This document shows, piece after piece, positions 53,802 to 64,000 of a stretch of DNA of 64,000 bases. This DNA comes from Nostoc sp. UHCC 0302. GTDB lineage: Bacteria; Cyanobacteriota; Cyanobacteriia; Cyanobacteriales; Nostocaceae. Made by a program: the position numbers and the translations under genes. Every line of letters begins with the position of its first letter. The stretch's first letter is position 1. The notes under the pieces are model-generated. The model searched no databases and was not told the DNA's origin. It worked only from the letters and a program-made list of their open reading frames with translations. The DNA lies in assembly GCF_038096175.1 (NCBI RefSeq), contig NZ_CP151099.1:1118501-1182500 (forward strand). The letters are read 5' to 3'.

Positions 53802-53921
53802 GACCCTGCTGGAGAGTAAGCTTAATATAAAGTAGCAGTCTAAAGACTGTAATCAATGTGTTTAATGATATCCTTATTAGTAACTTTAGTAACTAATAAG
53901 AAATGCTCAAGTGCCTAAGTA

Positions 53922-55028
53922 TTAGCCTACGATAATAGCATGGGCGATCGCAATTACATTAAACACGATAAAAGAGAGGGTAAATAGCCTAAAAAAAACG
54001 CGGCGATCAAGCCACATTGCTTGCTTTTTTTTACCGCTTTCAGAAGTTAGTCGAGAGTAAACTGATACAACGCCAGTACCAAAAACATAGAGAATGGTGG
54101 CAATGTGAATCTGATCTACTAGAGTTAAATCTTCAGTGCGACCTAAGATGGATTCCTGTACCCGCATATTCAGTAACGTTGCAAACAATGCACCTATATA
54201 GATTGCCCTTCTAGGGCTTGCTAGACTTGTCTGATCGGAGTCATAGAAAAAAGACAGCATGACGACTGCAAAGGCAATGTAAACACCAATAGTCAGCTTT
54301 AAAAAACTGAAAAGTTTAACGCGCCTGATGTCAATTGAAATCACTAAGCGCGAGTAGCTATCCTGCGGTGAAACCAAATCTGGATCGCCAAAGGTGGTTG
54401 CATAAGGAACCTTTTGTTCTACAATTTTAAAGCTGGTAATTTGCCATCTGTCCAAATCCATATTTTGCTGGTATCCTGAGTTCACAAAGTCAGGCGTATA
54501 AACAAACTGCGAAGAATTTTTGGTTGTTTCCTCAAGTGCGATCGTTAAGGTGTGCCGATCAAAGGGAAAATTACTAACATTCCAGCTCTGATACAAAGTT
54601 GCTCGAATTTTACGCCCTGACCAATAAACATTTTCTTTTGGATAAAACCATTTCGGTAGATCCTTTCGCTCTAAAGTACTATCGTAAGCTGTTTTGAAAT
54701 ACTTATAATCTTCAACATTTAAAACTTTCATACTTTTTAGAGGCTGTAACTCCTTAAAAGGACAGACACTCCACAAGTAGAAATCTGTACTAAATTTTTT
54801 CTCTGCTAAATTCAAGTCACGCAGAGATGCTACAAAAATCCCAGTTCTACAAGTTTGAGGTGATAAAACCGTTTCTGCTAAAACCTCAGATCCTTCAACA
54901 AATGACCACAAAATTATAATCAAGGTCAAACAGGTAAACACTTTACAAATTATTATAAACAGAGACAAAAGTTTTACAAGCATAAAGTGATTTGAGAGAA
55001 GCCTTATAGCGATTGCTTCTCTATTCAA
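53922..55028 (-). CDS. Pentameric ligand-gated ion channel-like protein, copy 3
   Basis: 368 residues, a close paralogue of the gene at 52764-53801. A hydrophobic leader (about 15-45) is longer, and a start at an internal Met is possible. Extracellular domain: SPQTCRTGIFVASLRDLNLA, SWNVSNFPFDRHTLTIALEE (FPFD motif) and DPDLVSPQDSYSRLVISI. Membrane part: LTIGVYIAFAVVMLSFFYDS, then AIYIGALFATLLNMRVQESI, ILYVFGTGVVSVYSRLTSES and LFTLSFIVFNVIAIAHAIIV. It is first of three tandem copies on this strand, separated from the next by 120 bp. Paralogues could form mixed pentamers, but that is speculation. Confidence 0.7.
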   Translation of the reverse strand: MNREAIAIRLLSNHFMLVKLLSLFIIICKVFTCLTLIIILWSFVEGSEVLAETVLSPQTCRTGIFVASLRDLNLAEKKFSTDFYLWSVCPFKELQPLKSMKVLNVEDYKYFKTAYDSTLERKDLPKWFYPKENVYWSGRKIRATLYQSWNVSNFPFDRHTLTIALEETTKNSSQFVYTPDFVNSGYQQNMDLDRWQITSFKIVEQKVPYATTFGDPDLVSPQDSYSRLVISIDIRRVKLFSFLKLTIGVYIAFAVVMLSFFYDSDQTSLASPRRAIYIGALFATLLNMRVQESILGRTEDLTLVDQIHIATILYVFGTGVVSVYSRLTSESGKKKQAMWLDRRVFFRLFTLSFIVFNVIAIAHAIIVG

Positions 55029-55399
55029 TCATAGGGTAAGTGCATCTAATTTTGTCTCTCTTGATACAGATAAAAAGCTTAAAGCTCCATCTAAATATCA
55101 ATTTTTCATTCAAAATCGAACGAATTTTCGTAAATAATTGAAAAAACATGGTTCCAACAGCTTTTTATGTTTTTTGACCATATAAAGACTACTAGAAAAA
55201 ATACCTCTGCGCGTAGGGTAAAGAGGCCGGGACAATCTCCTTCTACTACACCAATACCCATCAGTTTAGATGATCCTATCCCGCTAATAATATTCTTTGA
55301 ATCCACATATGTGTAGCGAACTGCAAACATTAACTCAGGAGTGATCGCGATATTCTCTTACCTCTAGTAATGTCTTAACCAAGAAAAAAAGATTTAGGA
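55029..55399. other. Intergenic region, 371 bp
   Basis: A 74-codon minus-strand frame (55106-55330, MFAVRYTYVDSKNIISGIGS...) is present but I recognise nothing in it and no ribosome binding site stands out. The region should hold the promoter of the channel-like genes. It is also the left edge of the cassette-like region. Confidence 0.35.
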
Positions 55400-55695
55400 T
55401 TTGGATTGCTTATCTACAAGAAATTGATGTCCATCCAGCTTATGGACGCAGAGGCATTGGACGCGAACTGGTTGAGCGCGTTTGTGTTTGGGCAAAAAAA
55501 CAGAACTATCACAGGATATTACTCTCGACCTTTCTCGACATTGAGTGGAATGCCCCATTCTATGCAAAACTTGGTTTCCAGATTTTGCCTGAAGTTGAAC
55601 TAAGCTTTGGTTTTCAGCAGATTAGGTGCAAGGAAGTTAAGGCAGGATTACCCATCGATCAACGTGTCATTATGTATCGTGATTTAGGCAGATGA
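55400..55695 (+). pseudogene. GNAT acetyltransferase, C-terminal part only
   Basis: Frame: YLQEIDVHPAYGRRGIGREL (acetyl-CoA-binding RRxGxG), then WAKKQNYHRILLSTFLDIEW, APFYAKLGFQILPE and QRVIMYRDLGR before TGA. The N-terminal half of the GNAT fold and any start codon are missing. A candidate attC site follows 30 bp downstream, so this may be a truncated cassette gene. Confidence 0.7.
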
Positions 55696-55725
55696 TGTCT
55701 TTGACAAGCCGCTAAGAGCGTCTAC

Positions 55726-55794
55726 GCTTAACTCGTGCAATTTGGCAATGTTTGTTTTGTCCATCTAGCTTGTGCCTACTTGTAACGGTTAGGA
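55726..55794 (+). other. Candidate integron attC site (weak)
   Basis: The left end GCTTAAC fits the R' consensus RYYYAAC and the right end GTTAGGA nearly fits the R'' consensus GTTRRRY. The inner arms TCGTGCAA and TTGTAACG pair imperfectly with a bulged base, as attC arms do. It lies between the GNAT fragment and the next gene, whose AGGAG ribosome binding site begins inside the right end, as in gene cassettes. The arms are less perfect than in the site at 58977. Confidence 0.4.
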
Positions 55795-55804
55795 GTATTG
55801 ATGT

Positions 55805-56257
55805 ATGAGTTATTCTGTTTACCGAATCAATCTTCCAGAAAGCCCAGAAGCAATCGTTTTTGTAAATGGTTTTGTGGCTCGCGATAAGCCGGGTACGGCT
55901 TGCGCCAAGGGCGATCGCGCTGGCTTTTTCTGGATGTGGAAACAGCTTTGGCGGATCAAGAACGTGACTGCTAAAGCTAAAGACTGTATGCAAGTCAAAG
56001 CAGGTATCTGTGGTCTTAATGAAGCGATCGTGGTGAGTTACTGGGTTTCAGAAAACAGCCTGAAAGAATTTTTTCGGGGTGAACCTAATCGACAGATGAT
56101 GCAGTTTATTGCCAAAATTCTCAGAGCCTGTGTCTTTACAACGAGACATACAGCCGCTTACATAGTGGTAAATACATCAATGAACCGCAAGGTATGGCAA
56201 CCATTTATGCGATCGCCACATAACAACGCCCATGCACACCGATCGTCGAGAGTCTAG
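55805..56257 (+). CDS. Hypothetical protein, possibly frameshifted at its end
   Basis: About 150 residues: MSYSVYRINLPESPEAIVFV, then WKQLWRIKNVTAKAKDCMQV, CGLNEAIVVSYWVSENSLKE and FFRGEPNRQMMQFIA. The pattern resembles small mono-oxygenase-like or DUF4188-like dimeric barrel proteins, but I cannot name a family. Residues 27-39 (DKPGTACAKGDRA) are encoded by what looks like a dispersed GC-rich repeat (about 55883-55918). The last 30 residues look random and may follow a frameshift. It sits directly after the candidate attC site and 55 bp before rph. Confidence 0.55.
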   Translation: MSYSVYRINLPESPEAIVFVNGFVARDKPGTACAKGDRAGFFWMWKQLWRIKNVTAKAKDCMQVKAGICGLNEAIVVSYWVSENSLKEFFRGEPNRQMMQFIAKILRACVFTTRHTAAYIVVNTSMNRKVWQPFMRSPHNNAHAHRSSRV

Positions 56258-56291
56258 AGGTTGTGATGCAGTCAAAATTACCAAACTATGA

Positions 56292-58916
<2,625 letters not shown>

Positions 58917-58976
58917 AACGAAAATTACAAAATTGGATTTTAAATATTGAGGATTAATCTTTCTATTAACATGGTA

Positions 58977-59036
58977 GCCTAACAATTCATTCAAGCCAGC
59001 GCCGTTTATCGGCGCGGCTTAATTCAAGCGTTATCC
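58977..59036 (+). other. Integron attC recombination site after rph
   Basis: A 60-bp imperfect palindrome 60 bp after the rph stop. The left end is GCCTAACAATTCATTCAAGC, the centre GCGCCG-TTTAT-CGGCGC and the right arm GGCTTAATTCAAGCGTT. Length, order and the mismatch pattern between the arms match the short attC (59-base element) of aadA-type gene cassettes. The expected crossover is between G59030 and T59031. The outermost right bases (GTTATCC) do not mirror the left GCCTAAC, as when a cassette joins a non-cassette target. No integrase gene is visible. Confidence 0.85.
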
Positions 59037-59235
59037 AGACTATGAAGCCGTAGGAAAATCATCTGTACCTCGCATGGTAAGGGTAAAGAGCATGATTTCC
59101 GTATGTTTAATCCGTATATTTAAAAACAGTAAAGTGAGGTTGGAATAAAACATCGAGTGTTTAGGAGATAAAGGCTATCTACTCTGCTCAACGTGTAAAC
59201 AATAATTGATTGTACTGCAAACTCTCGATTGAGAA

Positions 59236-59715
59236 TTAGAACAAACAATTTTGATTATCAGCTAATTGCTTTGGATTTTTGGGTTTATGTGTGTTTCCTA
59301 ACCTCCTTCCCCTTTTTTTTAATACTCGTCGTAGTCGGTCGGGACTCAAGTAAACTTGACGTTCAGATGCCAGTTTCTTTGCTAGTTGTTTAGAATTATA
59401 AGTTTGTGGCTCTTGAACTAAGCAGTTTTCGAGATAAATCAAGTCTGATTCAGAATATCGGGGTTTTCCACCTCGACCCGGAGCATCCCACAGACCTGCT
59501 AACCCCATCTTGTCCCAGCGATGAAGGGTTTGGCGTACTGTTGAAATCGCCCAGTTCAAGCCTTGAGCAATTTGCTCGTTTTTTAAGCCACGAGCATTCA
59601 ACAATAAAACTTGAGCGCGATCTTTAGTTCGTTGAGGAACATCTTTGGCTCGCCTTAATTCTTCTAGAGTCAGTTTTTCCTCTTCAGTTAAAAAAATCCT
59701 TAATCGGCATCCCAT
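59236..59715 (-). pseudogene. IS630-family transposase, DNA-binding part only
   Basis: 159 residues: LTEEEKLTLEELRRAKDVPQ, RTKDRAQVLLLNARGLKNEQ, then NWAISTVRQTLHRWDKMGLA, GLWDAPGRGGKPRYSE and SPDRLRRVLKKRGRRLGNTH. This is the N-terminal HTH half of an IS630 transposase. Some elements encode it as a separate first frame, but the DDE-bearing second half is absent here, so the element is truncated. Confidence 0.8.
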
Positions 59716-60795
59716 AAGCGATATTCTTTGACACGTCAGTTCTTGGCATTGTTATGTCTACTAACGCCTATATACTTACTACACACGGATTAAATAACAC
59801 ACTAAATTTACTGAACTACTAAGAATTAAGGGAAGCAGAGTCTAACTTGAAGCTTCTATGTGAGAAGTATTGGCTTGAAAAACACTTATCTGAAGGTTAA
59901 ATTTCAATCAGAAATGATTTAAGTACCAAAATTGGGCAAATCAAAATCTTAGCCTTAGCCTTTAAGGGCAGAGTCATCAGATAGCTATCAGCATCAACTT
60001 CCAGCTATGATGATAATATTTTGTAGGCGTTGTTTTAATTAATGCCTTAAATCCATAATAGAAGAGTCTAGCATCAAACTTTAGTTGATTCTTCGTATTT
60101 TTACTGAGATTTTATCGAAACTTTAAAAATTATTTTTACGTAACTTTATAATAAGATGATCTAATAAAGATGTAAAAGCCCAATTCTCTTTTGCTTAACT
60201 TGTTTTAGGAAATATACTTTGACTCCGAGAAATTACTGTTTTCTATACTTTACATAAATTTTACACTTTAGATGTAAAAATTTTTATTTAAACAACAGCA
60301 TATTTGATGCCTTTTAACTAAGAGTTTAAAAACAGTATATTTGATGCTTTTAAAGATTAGAAAGAATTTATACTAATTTTCTCTAAATAAAAATATTTCA
60401 TATTAACCTGTTCCAGACTTAACTTGCATATACTGGGCGGGCAAAATGCTTACCACACAGTAATTTGATGAAAATTATACTGTTTTTCTAAAATATGACA
60501 ACAGATTCAACACTGAGCGTAGCCGTACCCCTCCGGGGAAGCAAGCTACGCGTAGCGTCCCGCAGGGAAGGACGCACTTGTGCTGAGCGTAGTCGAAGTA
60601 GCCGAAGCTTCAATCAGGCAAGGAATTGTGATTAAGCGCTAATACCAACGATGTGTTGCTTTTATTTAAAGAATTGGTATTTGATATTTTTTAGCTTAGT
60701 AGATTTAGCAACTAGATCAAAGCCGAAAGCTTAAGCTTTCGGCTTTGCACTCATCTCTCAGTCAAACATAACCAAATATATTTATAGAGAGTTAA
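59716..60795. other. Gene-free region with dispersed repeats
   Basis: About 1.08 kb, AT-rich. Visible items: a direct repeat of the CAGYATATTTGATGCYTTTAA type near 60297 and 60331; a GC-rich dispersed repeat at about 60517-60600 (GAGCGTAGCCGTACCCCTCC, GCTACGCGTAGCGTCCCGCA); a shortened MITE relative at 60642-60680 (ATACCAA...TTGGTAT with GATGTGTTGC inside); and the hairpin at 60719. I find no credible gene. Confidence 0.55.
60719..60746 (-). terminator. Perfect 28-bp palindrome, likely terminator
   Basis: AAAGCCGAAAGCTT and its exact complement form a hairpin 50 bp after the stop of the Cys-rich protein gene on the minus strand. It lacks a long T-run but has A/T-rich ends. It is the natural end of the two-gene unit at 60796-61518. 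Confidence 0.6.
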
Positions 60796-61233
60796 TCAAT
60801 TAGCTTTAGGTGTCCCTACCTGATGTATTAGTTCTGAGGGGTTGTAGTTATCAGTGATTACTTGCGGACAACGCATACAAGCTGCTTTACCTTCTTGTTG
60901 CCACCAACGGCAATCTCGGCGTATAGAACAGGGGGGAAGTTTCTCTGTTACCGCAGGCAATTTCTCGACGATTTGCACTGCCAAACGACAATCTTTGCTA
61001 TCAAAATGCTGGCAACCCTTAGCCGCGCAAGCTGCCGCTGTCCGAAAAATTTCAGTGGGTGTAACTGGGCTAGCCTTCGCCATCAGTTCATCAGTGACAG
61101 GTATTGGCTGCTTGAGATAAGCGACACTAGGTTCTGTCACCGTCCCAGTGATTAGACCAAAGACAACACTATCCGCTATTTCTGGTCTAGCACTGGGGCA
61201 AAGTGTAGTCTTATTAGTATTAATGTTATCCAT
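60796..61233 (-). CDS. Cys-rich cyanobacterial conserved protein
   Basis: I chose ATG 61233 (MDNINTNKTTLCPSARPE) because GGAGGC lies 7 bases upstream; this gives 145 residues. Cysteines are grouped: LCPSARPEIADSVVFGLITG, then TAAACAAKGCQHFDSKDCRL, PPCSIRRDCRWWQQEGKAAC and MRCPQVITD. The spacing suggests a metal or Fe-S site. I recall similar proteins of unknown function in many cyanobacteria. It follows the double-glycine peptide gene by about 48 bp on the same strand, so the two are likely co-transcribed. Confidence 0.75.
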   Translation of the reverse strand: MDNINTNKTTLCPSARPEIADSVVFGLITGTVTEPSVAYLKQPIPVTDELMAKASPVTPTEIFRTAAACAAKGCQHFDSKDCRLAVQIVEKLPAVTEKLPPCSIRRDCRWWQQEGKAACMRCPQVITDNYNPSELIHQVGTPKAN

Positions 61234-61281
61234 TGATGGAGCCTCCAACAAAAAGTATTTTTTAAACTTGAAGGCTGACAA

Positions 61282-61518
61282 TTAAGCTAGTAATTGATCT
61301 GGTGGCGGTGCAATTATCCCAACTGTAACTGGCGGTTTAATCGTTTGATGAACAGGCTTCAACCCTGGTAATACTAAACCACCAACAAGATTTGCTGCTT
61401 CCTCATCAGATAAACTCAAAGGAGCTTCTGAATGTAAAGAATTGTTCCGTCTCGCTATTGCATTTTCTACTGCTTGTTCGATTAAGTCTGTAATTTCAAT
61501 TGTGTGTTTCCTTTCCAT
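61282..61518 (-). CDS. Double-glycine leader peptide, copy 2 type
   Basis: 78 residues from ATG 61518, preferred over ATG 61524 because GGAGG then lies 9 bases away. A helical leader (IEITDLIEQAVENAIARRNN) ends in PLSLSDEEAANLVGG, a classic double-glycine cleavage motif. The core of about 31 residues (LVLPGLKPVHQTIKPPVTVG, then IIAPPPDQLLA) is Pro-rich with no Cys. It probably leaves the cell via a C39-type ABC exporter. It is followed by the Cys-rich protein gene, a possible partner. Confidence 0.72.
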   Translation of the reverse strand: MERKHTIEITDLIEQAVENAIARRNNSLHSEAPLSLSDEEAANLVGGLVLPGLKPVHQTIKPPVTVGIIAPPPDQLLA

Positions 61519-61524
61519 GTCCAT

Positions 61525-61911
61525 ATTCCTCCTAACTTTGAACTTGAGTTAGTAACATTATTCAGTGAAGAATAATCAGAGGTAGGATGAAGTATCAGTG
61601 TTACTTAATAATTGCCTGACAAGTTAAGTAACTTAAGATAAGCTAGCTGTATCAATGTACGTATTACTACTTAACCTATCTCTTTTTTATTTGCAGTTAG
61701 TAACTTAGCCGTCTTGAATTCGGTATAAGGAATAAAAAGGATTATTGCCTCAACCTTATTCACAATTTTAGGTACTGAAAAATTTATTTAACCAAAAATT
61801 AAAACCTCAGACTGAACGTAACTAAACTATTTTCAATTGTCTATCAAAATTTATAGTCACGTTTATTCCTACCGTTAGATATGGCTTCTTATAGGGTAAT
61901 GTTACTAGAGC
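61525..61911. other. Intergenic region, 387 bp
   Basis: AT-rich sequence between the cyclase stop and the peptide gene; it should carry the peptide promoter. I see no gene, strong hairpin or repeat here. Confidence 0.4.
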
Positions 61912-64000
61912 TTATTTTTCATTAAACGTCCAGACGCCCTCATCCCAATCTAACTCTGATGGAGGTGATTGCAACCAATGCTGACAACGTAGGAGATGCA
62001 ACATAGCAGCTTTGTCATGGTTGTCGGCTGCCAAAACTTTGGCAAACTCAGCTCTAGCAAAGGTAAACTGACGATTCAGGTAATACTCTCGTCCTTTGTG
62101 ATAATGCTCAATCACTTGTAATTTTTCGCTACTAATTGGATCAGAACGTAAACTCACAAGTTCATATATCGCCACTGGCTCATTTCTGCCCTTAACACGA
62201 ATGTAATCTAGTTCCCTAGCCCAAATATTATCTTGGCAAGGTTGATAGGTGTTTTGGCTGATGATTATGTCACAACCATACTGTTTACTGACACTTTCTA
62301 GTCGAGAACCAAGGTTAACACCATCGCCAATGGCGGTAAATTCCATCCGCTTACTAGAGCCAATATTGCCACTAATCACGGTATCAGAATTGATGCCAAT
62401 GCCAATGTTGATTCTAGGCTTATTAGCTGCGTAGCGACGTTGATTAAATTCGTGCAGGCGAACGCGCATTTCTAAAGATGTTTGGACTGCCATCCAAGCG
62501 TGTTCTTCCAAGGGTAGGGGAGAACCAAACACAGCCATGATGGCGTCGCCGATATATTTATCTAGAGTGCCTTTATGTTTAAAGACAGCTTCCACCATTG
62601 ATTCAAAATATTCATTGAGCATACTTACCACTTCTTCTGCTTCTAGGTTTTCCGTCAAAGTGGTGTAGCCACGAATATCCGAAAATAAAATTGAAACTTC
62701 TTTGCGATCGCCTCCAAGTTTAGCATCATCCAATTTCAGCAATTCTTCCGCTAGTTCCTGAGTCATGTAGCGGTACATGGTACTCTTGAGGCGCTTTTCA
62801 TCACTAATATCTTCCATTACCACTAGCGCCCCACGGACTTGCTGTTGGTCGCTGGCATCAGCAATGGTGTTAATCGATAAATTAATACTATGCTGTTCTG
62901 TACCAGTGGAGATGAGTGTGCGATCGGGGTAATACTGCTGGCGCTGTTTTAAGTCAGCTGCGTGCAAAGCAGTCTGACACCACTTGTTAAAGTCGCCTTC
63001 TTTGATGCCGATGACATCATTAACTAACTGCCCTTCTAAACGGTCTTCGACTTCAAGTCCTAGTAGACGCTTGGCACTCTCATTAGCGGCGATAATCAAC
63101 CCAGCTTTATCAGTAGAAATCACACCATTGGAAAGACTACGCAGAATATCCCGCTGCATTTGTTCTTGTTGCTTGACTGTGGCAAACAACTGAGCATTTT
63201 GCAACGCCACTCCCGCTTGAATATTAAAAGCTTCCATAAACTCTTCATCATTGCGGTCAAAGCTAGCTTGGAAGCAGTCAGGAGCTTTCGGCCAATTAGC
63301 TGGATTATAAGGTGGAAACTCCCCGGATTTCTTTTTGTTTACTAGCTGCGTAACACCAATTAATTGTTGATCGGCGTTAAATACTGGCATACACAGCAAG
63401 CTGCAAGTGCGATAGCCATTTTGCTGGTCAATTTGTTTAGCAGTATCAGAGTCAGGATGGTCGTATAAATCAAAAGCAATATTCAATTTCTTGCCAGAAA
63501 CAGCTACTATGCCCGCAAACCCTTTACCTATAGGTACTCGCAGCTCTTTAGTTGAGTTATCATCTTGGGTGATTTTCGTCCATAACTCATGGCGATCGCG
63601 GTCTACTAGCCATAGGGTACTGCGATCAGCATCCATTAGTTCTTTCGCCTCATCCATCACCCGCTTCAGGGTGTCTTCTAGGTCGAGGCTACTTTGAGAA
63701 AGTGACTTTATCGCTTTCATTAGCGCCGCTACGGCTCTTTGTTTTTGGGTTGCTACATAAAAAGAGCGGGACGACTCTAAAATTAGTTGAATTGAAGGTG
63801 CAAATTCTTGAAATAATTCTTCGTCAGCCCTACTAAAGCCTTTGGTATCAATGCGTTCTGCCAAAGGGGCATCCGAATTATTAGCAGATTTTAATTTATT
63901 CAGTAATTGTACCACAGCGACTAATTGCCCATGTTCATTTAACAGAGGCAAAGCCAGCATGGTGTAAGTACGATAACCAGTTCTTTTTTCTTGTTCTTGG
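61912..64000 (-). CDS. CyaB-type adenylate cyclase (GAF-GAF-PAS-cyclase), 5' end outside window
   Basis: The minus-strand frame is open past 64000 (TGYRTYTMLALPLLNEHGQL), so the N-terminus is missing. Visible domains: the end of GAF-A with an NKFDE signature (LLNKLKS...GFSRADEE), a complete GAF-B with LVNKKKSGEF...FDRNDEE (second NKFDE), PAS (about 280-390) and a class III cyclase domain. The cyclase has metal Asp residues in SILFSDIRGYTTLTENLE and KYIGDAIMAVFGSP and a purine-site Lys in SSKRMEFTAIGDGVNLGSRL. The C-terminal tail is TPR-like. This is the layout of Anabaena CyaB1/CyaB2, in which cAMP binds the GAF pair and activates the enzyme. All catalytic residues appear intact. Confidence 0.92.
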   Translation of the reverse strand, partial: QEQEKRTGYRTYTMLALPLLNEHGQLVAVVQLLNKLKSANNSDAPLAERIDTKGFSRADEELFQEFAPSIQLILESSRSFYVATQKQRAVAALMKAIKSLSQSSLDLEDTLKRVMDEAKELMDADRSTLWLVDRDRHELWTKITQDDNSTKELRVPIGKGFAGIVAVSGKKLNIAFDLYDHPDSDTAKQIDQQNGYRTCSLLCMPVFNADQQLIGVTQLVNKKKSGEFPPYNPANWPKAPDCFQASFDRNDEEFMEAFNIQAGVALQNAQLFATVKQQEQMQRDILRSLSNGVISTDKAGLIIAANESAKRLLGLEVEDRLEGQLVNDVIGIKEGDFNKWCQTALHAADLKQRQQYYPDRTLISTGTEQHSINLSINTIADASDQQQVRGALVVMEDISDEKRLKSTMYRYMTQELAEELLKLDDAKLGGDRKEVSILFSDIRGYTTLTENLEAEEVVSMLNEYFESMVEAVFKHKGTLDKYIGDAIMAVFGSPLPLEEHAWMAVQTSLEMRVRLHEFNQRRYAANKPRINIGIGINSDTVISGNIGSSKRMEFTAIGDGVNLGSRLESVSKQYGCDIIISQNTYQPCQDNIWARELDYIRVKGRNEPVAIYELVSLRSDPISSEKLQVIEHYHKGREYYLNRQFTFARAEFAKVLAADNHDKAAMLHLLRCQHWLQSPPSELDWDEGVWTFNEK

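Noticed and set aside
56229-56290. Possible third attC site between the hypothetical gene and rph
   Set aside because: ACATAACAACGCC looks attC-like, but the right side (GTTGTGATG) breaks the consensus and the inner arms do not pair.

Overview
The window looks like chromosomal DNA of a filamentous, probably heterocyst-forming cyanobacterium of the Nostoc/Tolypothrix/Calothrix kind. The octamer GCGATCGC (HIP1) and its variants are scattered throughout, base composition is moderately AT-rich, and many proteins are of characteristic cyanobacterial types (Ser/Thr kinases with TPRs, a GAF-GAF-PAS adenylate cyclase, double-glycine peptides, a DUF697 GTPase). Dispersed palindromes, MITE-like elements, insertion sequences and many decayed genes show an active, accessory-rich genome.

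Layout: 1-6.8 kb is the 3' part of an extracellular contractile injection system (eCIS) locus: a baseplate J-like protein, a tail protein and a DUF4159-like protein, then on the opposite strand a likely cargo (eCIS leader + OmpA-like domain + metzincin-type protease motif) overlapped by a small exported protein. 7-21 kb holds ordinary genes: a di-iron desaturase, PstS, two convergent Ser/Thr kinases, a VapBC-type pair set between copies of a 67-69 bp repeat, a membrane GTPase, a DUF937 protein, a glutathionyl-hydroquinone-reductase-like protein, aspartoacylase and a histidine phosphatase. 21-34 kb is a rearranged zone with IS982, IS5, IS66, IS1634 and IS630 material, two inverted copies of a 103-bp MITE, a double-glycine peptide, a DUF2252 protein, a dienelactone hydrolase, an acyl-CoA-ligase-like enzyme and a string of gene fragments (MFS, SDR, HdeD, isochorismatase, DUF1186). 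34-38.5 kb is a complete sugar-type ABC importer. A second, almost identical HU gene lies at 39.4 kb.

43-50 kb is a chemotaxis-like operon on the minus strand (cheW', mcp', cheR, mcp, cheA', cheB). At two junctions the 3' end of one gene and the 5' end of the next are missing, so CheW, both receptors and CheA are all incomplete. 50-52 kb is a fluoride-defence unit: crcB/fluC, divergent from a ClC-F-like antiporter that is preceded by a clear fluoride riboswitch. It is followed by three tandem paralogues resembling prokaryotic pentameric ligand-gated ion channels, one of them truncated. 55.4-59 kb holds a GNAT fragment, an unknown gene and a full-length rifampicin phosphotransferase (rph), followed by a convincing integron attC site (58977-59036). 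A weaker attC candidate sits at 55726-55794, which suggests a cassette cluster without an integrase in view. The window ends with a second double-glycine peptide, a Cys-rich protein and the 3' part of a CyaB-type adenylate cyclase.

The observations most worth following up are the eCIS cargo pair, the rph/attC cassette region, the pentameric-channel-like cluster beside the fluoride genes and the double internal deletion of the chemotaxis operon. All assignments come from reading the sequence by eye; no database search was run.
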